A stretch of DNA of 64,000 bases from Palsa-504 sp963818225. GTDB lineage: Bacteria > Actinomycetota > Actinomycetes > Streptosporangiales > Streptosporangiaceae. Made by a program: the position numbers and the translations under genes. Each line of letters starts with the position of its first letter. Within the stretch, counting starts at the first letter, position 1. Location: contig CAWFRO010000015.1 in the NCBI GenBank assembly GCA_963818225.1, forward strand, positions 1-64,000, given 5' to 3'. Shown piece after piece: positions 36,510 through 44,965 of the stretch. Under the pieces are notes generated by a model. That model did no database searches. It saw only the letters and a list, made by a program, of their open reading frames with translations, and had not been told where the DNA came from.

Positions 36510-38596
36510 CCGTGGAGCCCGCCGTCACCGCCCGGGCGCACGGCTGGGCGCGCCAGGCCGTGCCCGAGCTCGCCGGGCTGGTGGCCACCGTGGCCGTGGC
36601 CGCGGTCGGGCTGCGGGTATCGGGCCCGGGCGTGTTCGCCGCGATCGGCTTCGCCCTGGCCATCGCCTGGGCCCTGGCCGGGACGGTGCTGGCCCGTTCC
36701 CCGGACCGGACCACGGCCCCGCTGATGACGCTCGGCGCGCTGACCGGCGCGGTCGCGCTGACCGCGGGCCGGATGGGCCTGCAGCATCACCCAGCGCGGG
36801 TGCTGGCCACCGTGCTGGCGCCGCTGGTCATCGCGATCAGCTTTCACTTCCTGCTCGCCCTGCCCGACGGCCGGCTGACCCGCCCGACCGCGCGGGCCCT
36901 CGTCGCCCTCGGCTACGCCGGCGCCCTCGGCACCGGGATCGGCCTGGCCCTCGCCGGTCGGCCGTTCCCGCTCGCGGCCGGCGCGGTGATCTGGCCTCTC
37001 GCGGTGCTCTGCGCCCTCCCGTGCGTCCGCCAGCGCTACCTGCGGGCCGCCGGGCGGGACGCCGAACGGATGCAGTGGCTGGGCGCAGGCCTGGTCGCGG
37101 CGGCCAGTATCAGCCTGATCAGCGCGGTCCTGCACCTCCTGGTGGGCTGGCCGGGGCCGGCCGCGGCGGTGGCGGCCTGCGCGTCAGCGGCCGTGCCGCT
37201 CGCCGCGATCGCCGCGGAATGGCCGCCGCTGGCGCGCTTCGGCGGCCGGGTGTTCGTGCAGGCGCTGGTGGCCGCCGGGGCCAGCGCGGCCGTCGCGGTC
37301 ATCTACCTGATCATCGTGCTCGGGCTCGGCCAGGGACCGAATGACGACGCCGACCGGAAGATCCTCGGGCTGTCCATGCTCGCGGCCGCCCTGGCCGCGA
37401 TCGCCTACCTGCCGGTCCGGGGCCGCCTGGCCGAATCCGCGACCAGGTTCGTGTACGGGACCCGGGAAGCGCCCGGCGAGGCGCTGTCCACCTTCGGCAG
37501 CCGGATGACCCGGGCCGTGGCCATGGACGAGCTGCTGCTGCAGCTGGCCGAGTCGCTGCGCAAGACGATGCGCCTGGACAGCGCGGAAATCTACACCGGC
37601 GCCGGCGACGTTCTGCAGCGTGCCGTGTCGGTCCCGGACGCCGGCGCCCAGTCGATCGTGCTGACCGACCGGGAGCGGCCGGTCGTGGCCCGGGCCGGGG
37701 TATCGGGCAGCGCGTGGGCCTCGGTCTGGCTGCCGTCGCTGCTGAACGGGCGCGAGCACGCCCAGCTCCGGGTCGCGCCGGTCAGCCACGGCGGCGAGCT
37801 GCTCGGGCTCATCGTCGCCGAGCGGCCCGACCGGGCCGACGTCTTCACCGAGGAGGACGACCGGGTGCTGACCGAGCTGGCCCGCCAGGCCGGCCTGGCC
37901 TTCCACAACTCCCGGCTCGACTCGGCCCTGCAGACGACCCTGGACGCGCTGCGCCGGCAGGCGGAGGAGCTGCGTGAATCCCGGGCTCGCGTCGTGGCCA
38001 GCGGCGACGCCGAACGCCGCCGGGTGGAGCGGAACCTGCACGACGGAGCTCAGCAGCACCTGGTGGCGCTGGCCATCAACCTGCGGCTGACCCGCGACAT
38101 CGTGACCGAGGACCCGGACGGGGCCACCGAGATGCTCGGCCAGCTGGCCGAGGACGTGCAGGCGACCATCAAGGAGCTGCGCGAGCTGGCCCACGGCATC
38201 TACCCGCCGCTGCTGGCCGACAACGGGCTTGCGGACGCGCTGAGCGCCGCCGCCAGCCGCAGCCCCCTCAAGGTCCGGCTGGACGTCGCCGACAGCGTCG
38301 GGCGCTACCCAGCCGAGGTCGAGGCGGCCATCTACTTCTCCTGCACCGAAGCGCTGCAGAACGCGGCCAAGCACGCCGGGGACGCCACGGTTGACCTGCG
38401 GCTGTGGACCGAATCGGGTGGCCTGCTGTTCTCTGTCACCGACGACGGCCCCGGGTTTGATCCCGCGACGGCACGGGGCGGCCACGGCTACGTCAACATG
38501 GCGGACCGGCTCGGCGCGATCGGGGGCACCGTCCGCTGGGACTCCCAGCCCGGGCACGGGGCCACCATCAGCGGGTCAATCCCGCTGGCCGCCTAG
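36506..38596 (+). CDS. NarL-type sensor histidine kinase (membrane, GAF, HisKA_3)
   Basis: This 696-residue kinase has about eight to nine transmembrane helices in the first 310 residues and a GAF domain at about 345-480. HisKA_3 has the phospho-His at 512 (VERNLHDGAQQH), and the HATPase has N-box TEALQNAAKHAG and G-boxes TDDGPGFDP and GGHGYVNMADRLGAIGG. The family phosphorylates LuxR-type regulators; the best candidate is the 39051-39725 regulator. GTG 36506 overlaps the ABC ATPase stop. Its stop overlaps the convergent receiver gene in CTAG at 38593-38596. The sensed signal is unknown, though its operon with an ABC ATPase suggests envelope stress or antibiotic sensing. Confidence 0.94.
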   Translation: MTVEPAVTARAHGWARQAVPELAGLVATVAVAAVGLRVSGPGVFAAIGFALAIAWALAGTVLARSPDRTTAPLMTLGALTGAVALTAGRMGLQHHPARVLATVLAPLVIAISFHFLLALPDGRLTRPTARALVALGYAGALGTGIGLALAGRPFPLAAGAVIWPLAVLCALPCVRQRYLRAAGRDAERMQWLGAGLVAAASISLISAVLHLLVGWPGPAAAVAACASAAVPLAAIAAEWPPLARFGGRVFVQALVAAGASAAVAVIYLIIVLGLGQGPNDDADRKILGLSMLAAALAAIAYLPVRGRLAESATRFVYGTREAPGEALSTFGSRMTRAVAMDELLLQLAESLRKTMRLDSAEIYTGAGDVLQRAVSVPDAGAQSIVLTDRERPVVARAGVSGSAWASVWLPSLLNGREHAQLRVAPVSHGGELLGLIVAERPDRADVFTEEDDRVLTELARQAGLAFHNSRLDSALQTTLDALRRQAEELRESRARVVASGDAERRRVERNLHDGAQQHLVALAINLRLTRDIVTEDPDGATEMLGQLAEDVQATIKELRELAHGIYPPLLADNGLADALSAAASRSPLKVRLDVADSVGRYPAEVEAAIYFSCTEALQNAAKHAGDATVDLRLWTESGGLLFSVTDDGPGFDPATARGGHGYVNMADRLGAIGGTVRWDSQPGHGATISGSIPLAA

Positions 38597-38985
38597 GGAC
38601 TGGCAAACACGCCGGAGTCCCGGTCCTGCCACAGCTGCTGAAGCGCATCGGCGCCGAAGCGTTCCTTGTTCAGGTAGCCGCTGGCCCCGCTCGCCGTCGC
38701 GCTGCGCGGCAGGTCGGCCAGGTCGTAGGTCGAGCACAGGAAGACCACCACGTCCGGATGGGCCGCCACGATGCGCCTGGTCGCCTCGATGCCATTCATC
38801 TCCGGCATATTGATGTCCATCAGGACCAGTTCCGGGTGCAGCTCGTCGACCAGCGCGATCGCCTCGGCGCCGCTGGCCGCCTCACCCGCCAGCTCGAAAT
38901 CCGCCAGCCGCCGGAGCACCGCTTTGACCGCGAACCGGAACGGCGCCTGGTCATCCACGATGAGCACCGAGTGCGGGCTGGTCAC
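38593..38985 (-). CDS. Single-domain response regulator receiver (CheY-like)
   Basis: This 130-residue protein is only a receiver: VLIVDDQAPFRFAVKAVL (acidic pocket), phospho-Asp in LVLMDINMPEMNGIEA, Thr/Ser switch FLCSTYDL and Lys in YLNKERFG. It has no output domain, so it may act as a phosphate sink, an intermediate, or an allosteric partner of the kinase or cyclase nearby. It is convergent with the histidine kinase and shares four bases with it. Confidence 0.92.
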   Translation of the reverse strand: MTSPHSVLIVDDQAPFRFAVKAVLRRLADFELAGEAASGAEAIALVDELHPELVLMDINMPEMNGIEATRRIVAAHPDVVVFLCSTYDLADLPRSATASGASGYLNKERFGADALQQLWQDRDSGVFASP

Positions 38986-39050
38986 GTTCTAAGCTTGGCA
39001 CAGGGCGCAACCGTGCATACAGTGTGCTGCCACCACCCCGCGGCGGTGGG

Positions 39051-39725
39051 TCAGCCTCCCTGGCCCCGGCCCAGGAACAGCAGCACCGCCATGACGCGGC
39101 GGTTCACGTCCTTCTCCTCGCTCAGCCCGAGCTTGGCGAAGATCGAGTTGGTGTGCTTCTCCACCGCCCGCTCGGACACCGAGACGGCGGCGGCGATGGC
39201 GGCGTTGTTCTTGCCCTGCGCCATCTCGGCCAGGATCTGAGTCTCCCGCGCGGTCAGGGTGTCCAGGCTGGACGCGCCCGGATGCGATCGCGACCGCACC
39301 AGCTCGTCCACCACGAGCGGGTCGATCACCGAGCCGCCGCTGGCCACCGCGCGGATGGCACGGACCAGGTCATCGACACTGGCGATCCGCTCCTTGAGCA
39401 GGTAGGCCCGGCCCGCGGAGCCCCGCTCGAGCAGCGCCACGGCGTAGGCCGGCGCGGTGTACTGGCTGAGCACCACGACCCCGACCCCGGGGCGGTGCTC
39501 ACGCAGCCACGCGGCGGCCTGGATGCCCTCGTCGCGGCCGGTGGGCGGCATCCGGATATCGGTGATGACCACGTCCGGCTCGCACCGCTCGATGACCGCG
39601 AACAGCTCGGGCAGGTCGGACGCGGTGCCGACCAGCTCGAAGTCCTGGGTGGCCGCGACCAGCCGGGAAACGCCCTCCCGCAGGAGGACATTGTCCTCGG
39701 CCAGCGCGACCTTGATGGCCGCCAT
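39051..39725 (-). CDS. LuxR/NarL-family response regulator
   Basis: This protein of about 224 residues has a receiver (VALAEDNVLLREGVSRLV; phospho-Asp in VVITDIRMPPTGRDEGIQ; Lys in YLLKERIA). Its C-terminal LuxR helix-turn-helix (LTARETQILAEMAQGKNN, AAVSVSERAVEKHTNSIFAK) is complete. I chose ATG 39725; ATGs at 39764 and 39767 are in frame but no start has a strong ribosome site. It is the most likely target of the histidine kinase at 36506-38596 and may control the two adjacent FtsX-permease genes. It closely resembles the receiver part of the REC-cyclase (DIRMPP, EGIxAA), suggesting related origin. Confidence 0.93.
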   Translation of the reverse strand: MAAIKVALAEDNVLLREGVSRLVAATQDFELVGTASDLPELFAVIERCEPDVVITDIRMPPTGRDEGIQAAAWLREHRPGVGVVVLSQYTAPAYAVALLERGSAGRAYLLKERIASVDDLVRAIRAVASGGSVIDPLVVDELVRSRSHPGASSLDTLTARETQILAEMAQGKNNAAIAAAVSVSERAVEKHTNSIFAKLGLSEEKDVNRRVMAVLLFLGRGQGG

Positions 39726-39819
39726 GGCGCTGATCGTAACCTGACGGTCCAGTCCGGTGCGCATCACTGCGTGCGCGTCATTGTGCTCGCGTTAGCCGGT
39801 GCGCCTTATTCAGCACGCC

Positions 39820-42251
39820 TTATTCGGTGCGCAGCAGCTGGCCGGCTCGCAGCCGGGCCGCGCGTTCGCCCGGCCAGGCGGCCAGCAGAATAGCGGCCAG
39901 CAGGGCGGCCGGCGCGACCAGGGCCAGCGCCCAGACCGCGACGGGCGGCTGATAGGCCAGCGGGGCCAGGTCGGCTTGGGCCCGCCACAGGGCCCGGCCC
40001 AGAATCACTCCCAGCGGGATCCCGAAGGCCAGCCCGATGACCGCGAGCAGGGTGGCCTGCGTTGCCAGTACCAGCCGGGACTGCCACCGGGTCAGCCCCA
40101 GCGCCCGGAGTATGGCCAGTTCGTGCCGACGGTGGCGCACCGCGCTGGACAGCGCGTGCCCGACGGCCCCGATGGCCAGCAGGGTCAAGAAGGCGGCCAG
40201 CGCCAGCGGCAGCACCGCCACGTCTTTCAGCGCCAGCACCTGGCCCGGAGTGGGCTGGGTGTCGAAGGTGAAGGCGCTGCCTCCCGGGATGGCCGCGGCC
40301 GCGGCGTTGAGCCGGTGCGCGACCGCCTGGACATCCGCGCCGGGCCGCAGGGTCACCAGCCCCAGGTGGAACTTGAACGGATAGTGCGAACCGCGGAACA
40401 AGCGGTCATACCCTCCTGGGGTGAGCCACGAGCCGTCGGAGTATTCGTTGTGCGGTCCGGCCGGGACGAAGGCGATGCCGGTCACCCGGAACGGCAGCTG
40501 GGTGGTCGTGCCGCCGGCCAGCCGGATCGTGCTGCCCGTGACCGCGTGCAGGTCCTTGGCCGTCACCGGGGCCAGCACGATCTCGTCGGGCGCGGCGGGC
40601 ATCCGCCCGTCGGTGAGCACGACCGGGATCTGCTTGCCGCCCACCGCGTCGTACGTGAAGCTCTCCACCGAGACCCGGCCGGACTGCGCGCCGGCGGTGA
40701 GCGCGTTGTCCACGCCGGTGACGTCGCGATCGGCGGCCGCGGCCTGCAGTACCTTGTCCGCGGGCCCGAAGTCCTGGCCGGACAGGCCGAAAAACGTGCC
40801 CAGCTGCCAGGTCTGGCCGTAGCGGGCCGGGTTGGCGGCGGCGTCGGCCACCCCGGCCGAGAAGGTGAACGCGGCCAGCACGCCCAGCACGCCGGCCACC
40901 GCGCCCAGCAGCGCCGGCCGGACCGGCACCGCGGACCGGCCCCGCCCGGACTCCAGGGCGAACCGGGTGCCCACCACCACTGGTACCGGCAGCCCGGCGC
41001 CCGCCGCGGCCGCCGCCACGGCGGACCGCCGCGGGACGCCCCGCCGCCTGCTGGCCGCCAGCGCGAGCGCGGCGAAGGCGGCCGCCGCGGCTCCCACCAG
41101 CAACGGCGCGAGGAGCCAGCCGGGGCCGAGGATCAGCCAGTCGGCGTCGATTCCCGGATGCGGCTCGACGTAGGCGGCCGCACCGATCGGCATCCACCGC
41201 GACGCCACGATGGCCGCCGCGACCCCGAGCGTGGCCCCGGCCGCGGCGGCCAGGAACGGCGGCACCGCGGCCGACGCGACGGCCTGCCGCGGGGTCAGGC
41301 CCACCGCCTGCAGCACCTGAAGGTCGGCCATCCTGGCCGAGATGTACCGGGCGACGTACCCGCCGATCAGGAACATCGCGGCCGCCAGCGCGGCCACGGC
41401 GAAGGCCAGCAGGCAGGCTGCCTCGTAGTCGGTGAGCCGCTTGACCGGCCCGCCGAAGTAGGACTGGTTGTCCCACGTGTCGATGTCGGCCCGTCCCGTC
41501 ACCCGGGCCAGGTCAGCGCGGAACGCCGGGATCTCCGCGGGCCCGCCCTTCAGCCGTATCAGCGCGTTGATGTACGACTGGCCGTTGGTGCCCATGATGT
41601 TCTTCTCGTACTTCTGGAACAGGGCCGGAGAGGTCAGCACACCGCCGTACTGGCCCGGGCCGTCCACGTTCACGCTGCCCCAGAAGGATCGGCCCACCCC
41701 GACGATGGTGGCCGTGACCTTGGGGCCGCGGGCGCCCCGCTCGTGCCGTCGTAGCCCCCCTCCTGGTTGGACTGCGCGATGCTGGCCAGATCCAGGGTCA
41801 CCGTGTCCCCGACGTGCTTGTTGTAGACGGCCTCGAACTGGGGCGTCACCACGATCTCGTCGATGCGTTCGGGGTTGTACATCCGCCCGGAGAACATGAT
41901 CGGCCGCTCGATGGTGGTGCCCAGCTGGTCGTCGACCGTGGGGAAGCCCGTGCTCGCCTGGGGACAGCACGGCAGCGCGAACCCGAACACGACCGGGAAC
42001 TCGGTCAGCGCCTCGACCTCGGGCAGGGCCCGGATCTTGTCCCAGTCGAAGCCCGGCTGGTTGGGCAGCACGGTCACCGTCCCGGGCAGCGTCTGAGCCC
42101 ACAGCCGGTCGGCCGCGCTCTGCCCGCGGCGGGCCCCCGCCGTCGCCGCGAGCACCGTCGCCGTGGCCAGCCCCACCAGCAGGGCCAGCACGAGGAGCGA
42201 CCGCCAGCGCCCCCGTATCTCCAGGCGCAGCCAGGTCAGCACAATTTGCAC
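39820..42251 (-). CDS. FtsX-like ABC permease (MacB type), frameshifted
   Basis: The N-terminal helix (RWRSLLVLALLVGLATATVL) and outer domain start from about GTG 42251. At about 41730-41755, in a GC run (gcgggcgccccgctcg), the frame shifts; the adjacent frame resumes with KVTATIVGVGRSFWGSVNVD. It continues through FtsX domains (LLAFAVAALAAAMFLIGGYV; VRHRRHELAILRALGLTRWQ) to the stop at 39820. Removing or adding one base would restore about 810 residues with two FtsX domains, the usual layout of two-domain permeases. It is divergent from the second FtsX gene and likely works with the ATPase at 35787-36509. Confidence 0.8.
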
Positions 42252-42405
42252 AGGTCCAAGTAGATGGTCTGCCGCCTGCGCCCGCAAGCGTGCTAAGGCG
42301 ACCCGCGGGGGGAAGCTGGCCGCACCGGACCGGGTGTGCTGACACCACAGCCGGGTGCGCGCAGGCACAGTGGGCATGGACCGGCCTGGTCAGCACAATT
42401 ACCCT

Positions 42406-42441
42406 ATGACGATGACAACGCCGCTGGTCGCGGGCCGATGA
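42406..42441 (+). other. 11-codon ORF overlapping the FtsX start, made by a local duplication
   Basis: ATG 42406 reads MTMTTPLVAGR and stops at 42439-42441, overlapping the true ATG 42438 (ATGA). The bases atgacaacgccgctggtcgcg at 42412 are nearly repeated at 42438, so the gene start was duplicated. It may couple translation or may be a harmless duplication. No ribosome site is obvious. Confidence 0.35.
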
Positions 42442-44939
42442 CCACGCCGCTGGTCGCGCTGGCCTGCTGGCGGTCCGCTCTGCGCACCTCCTGGCGGCAG
42501 GCCACCGCGCTGGCTCTGATCGCCGGGCTGCTCGGCGGCGTGGCCCTCGGCGCCATCGCCGGGGCCCGGCGCACCGCCACCGCCTACAGCCGGTACCTGA
42601 CGTCCATCAACGCCAGCGACGCCTTCGTCAACGTGCCCGGGCGGCTGCCCGGCATGTCCGCGACACAGCCGATCACGCTCATCTCCTCGCTGCCCGGCGT
42701 GGTCTCGCACGCCGCGTACCTCGGCCTGAACGGCTTGCCGGTGGTGCACGGCCAGGTCGATGACAACTTCCTGGACAACAGCGTGAACGGCAGCCTGGAC
42801 GGCGAGTACTTCAGCCAGGACCGGGCCACCGTGCTGTCCGGCCAGCTGCCGCCGCAAGGATCAACCAGCACCGTGCTGCTTACCCAGGGCATCGCCAAGC
42901 GGTTCGGGGCCGCCGTGGGGAGCACGGTCAGCTACAAGTTCCAGCCGGTGAACCTTCAGGGCCAGCCGACCGCGCCGCCGTTCACCCGCTCCTACCGGGT
43001 AGCGGCCATCGTCGAGGTGCCGCCCGCCCTGGCGGACGAATCCGACATCTCTGAGGGGACCATCCTGCCTCCCGGGGCGACCCGGCAGCTGCTGTCCGCG
43101 TACTACTACGCGTGGATCGGGCTGCGCCTGGCTGCTGGCCCGGCTGGGATTGGGAACCTGCAGCGGCAGCTTTCCGCGCTGTCTACCAGCATCGAGAACC
43201 GGGAGGAGCAGGCGACCGGCCAGAAAGAAGTCGGTCCCGTGTTCACTACCGACCGCACCGACGTCGTCCACAGCCAGGTCCAGCAGGCCATCATGCCGGA
43301 GGCGGTCGCGCTGAGCCTGTTCGGCGCCATCGCCGCGCTCGCCCTGCTGGTGCTGGTCGGGCAGGGTCTCGTCCAGATGATCAACCGCTCCGCGCCGGAC
43401 ATCGCGGTGCTGCGCGTCCTGGGCGCCACCCGCGGCCAGGCCGCGGCGGCCGCGGCCGGGCCCGGGCTGATTTCCGTCCTGGGCGGCGTGGCCCTGGCCG
43501 TAGCGGTCGCGGTGGCCACCTCGCCGCTCGCCCCGGTGGGACCGGTGCGCCGGTATGACCCGGACCGCGGGATCAGCACCGACGGGCTCGTCCTGGGCAC
43601 TGGTGCGGCCGTCCTGCTGGTGGCCCTGCTCGGTCTGCTGGCCATGGTCGCCCTGCGCTCGGTCCGGGCGCGCACCAGGGGGGCAGGCGCCGGCTCCTCA
43701 GCCGTGGCCCGCGCGGCGGCCGCCATGGGCCTGCCGGCCGCTGCGGTCGTCGGCACCCGCAACGTGCTCGAGCCCGGATCCGGGGTCCGGGCCGTCCCGG
43801 TGCGCTCCGCGCTCCTCGGCTCGATCGCGGCCGTCACCGCGGTGGTGACGGCGGTTGTGTTCAACGCCAGCCTCGCCGGGCTGACCTCCCATCCGGCCCG
43901 GTACGGCTGGAACTGGGACCTGGTCATACAGGCTGAGGCCGGCTACGGGAGTTTCGCTCCCGGGACCATGGAGAAACTGCTCAAGAACCAGCCTGCTGTG
44001 ACCGCGTGGTCGGAGTTCTCCTTCGCTCAGCTGCCCGTGGACGGCCAGGTCATCCCGGCCCTCGGCCTGCAGACTCAGCTCGGCTCGGTGCAGCCGCCCA
44101 CCACCAGCGGCCAGCCGGTGTCCGGCCCCGGTCAGATTGAGCTGGGCTCGGTGACTCTGCGCCAGCTGGGCAAGAAGGTCGGTGACCAGGTGCAGATCGG
44201 CATCCCAGGGCACCAGCGGACGGTCGTGGTCACCGGGACCGTGACCCTGCCTTCGTTCGGCGTGGGCGCGGCCGACCATCCCTCGCTCGGCCGCGGCGCC
44301 ATGGCCACGACCCCCACCTTGCAGGCCGCGATGGGACAGACCGGGCCGCGTCCCGCCCAAAGCCAGGCCGTTCCCGTCCTTCCCTCAGCAGCCGTGATCG
44401 ACCTCGCTCCGGGCACCACCGCGGCGCAGCGTGCCGCGCTGGTCACGCACGTCACCTCGGCCAACCCGGACGGGACTCCCGGCGGTACCTACGAACTGGT
44501 CAGTGCCCGGGCCTCGACGGTCATCAACGCCGAGCAGATGGGCGGCCAGCCGCTCGCCCTGGCCGTCGGCTTGGCCGTGGCGGCCGTGCTGTCGCTGGCC
44601 CTGACCATCCTCAGCCTGGTCCGCCGCCGCCGGGGCGAGCTCGCCCTGCTCAAGGTGTTCGGCATGACGCGGGCCCAGATCTGGGCCGTCATCGCCTGGC
44701 AGACCACGCTCACCTTGCTCATCGCCGTCCTGGCCGGCGGCGTGCTCGGCATCATCGGCGGCCGGCTGGCCTGGCGTGCCTTCGCTGGCTCCCTCGGGGT
44801 CGTACCCGTCATCGAGGTCTCGGTGCCCGCGCTCATCCTCGGCCTGGCCGCGCTGGTGCTGGCCGGCAACCTGCTCGCCGCGCTCCCCGCCGCCGTCGCG
44901 GCCCGGACCAAGCCCGCGGCCAGCCTGCGCGCCGAATAG
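42438..44939 (+). CDS. FtsX-like ABC permease (two-domain, MacB/YtrF type)
   Basis: This 833-residue permease has an N-terminal helix (ALALIAGLLGGVALGAIAG) and a large outer domain. The first FtsX block is MPEAVALSLFGAIAALALLV, then APDIAVLRVLGATRGQ; a central loop follows. The second FtsX block is LAVGLAVAAVLSLALTILSL, RRRGELALLKVFGMTRAQ and a final LAGNLLAALPAAVAARTKPA. Both FtsX blocks show the typical xxELAxLKxxGxTxxQ motif. It is divergent from the frameshifted permease, so the pair plus the ATPase at 35787 may form a heteromeric exporter or envelope-stress transporter. The start ATG 42438 is preceded by a duplicated short ORF. Confidence 0.9.
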   Translation: MTTPLVALACWRSALRTSWRQATALALIAGLLGGVALGAIAGARRTATAYSRYLTSINASDAFVNVPGRLPGMSATQPITLISSLPGVVSHAAYLGLNGLPVVHGQVDDNFLDNSVNGSLDGEYFSQDRATVLSGQLPPQGSTSTVLLTQGIAKRFGAAVGSTVSYKFQPVNLQGQPTAPPFTRSYRVAAIVEVPPALADESDISEGTILPPGATRQLLSAYYYAWIGLRLAAGPAGIGNLQRQLSALSTSIENREEQATGQKEVGPVFTTDRTDVVHSQVQQAIMPEAVALSLFGAIAALALLVLVGQGLVQMINRSAPDIAVLRVLGATRGQAAAAAAGPGLISVLGGVALAVAVAVATSPLAPVGPVRRYDPDRGISTDGLVLGTGAAVLLVALLGLLAMVALRSVRARTRGAGAGSSAVARAAAAMGLPAAAVVGTRNVLEPGSGVRAVPVRSALLGSIAAVTAVVTAVVFNASLAGLTSHPARYGWNWDLVIQAEAGYGSFAPGTMEKLLKNQPAVTAWSEFSFAQLPVDGQVIPALGLQTQLGSVQPPTTSGQPVSGPGQIELGSVTLRQLGKKVGDQVQIGIPGHQRTVVVTGTVTLPSFGVGAADHPSLGRGAMATTPTLQAAMGQTGPRPAQSQAVPVLPSAAVIDLAPGTTAAQRAALVTHVTSANPDGTPGGTYELVSARASTVINAEQMGGQPLALAVGLAVAAVLSLALTILSLVRRRRGELALLKVFGMTRAQIWAVIAWQTTLTLLIAVLAGGVLGIIGGRLAWRAFAGSLGVVPVIEVSVPALILGLAALVLAGNLLAALPAAVAARTKPAASLRAE

Positions 44940-44965
44940 CGCACCGCCGCCCCGCGGGCCGCCGC

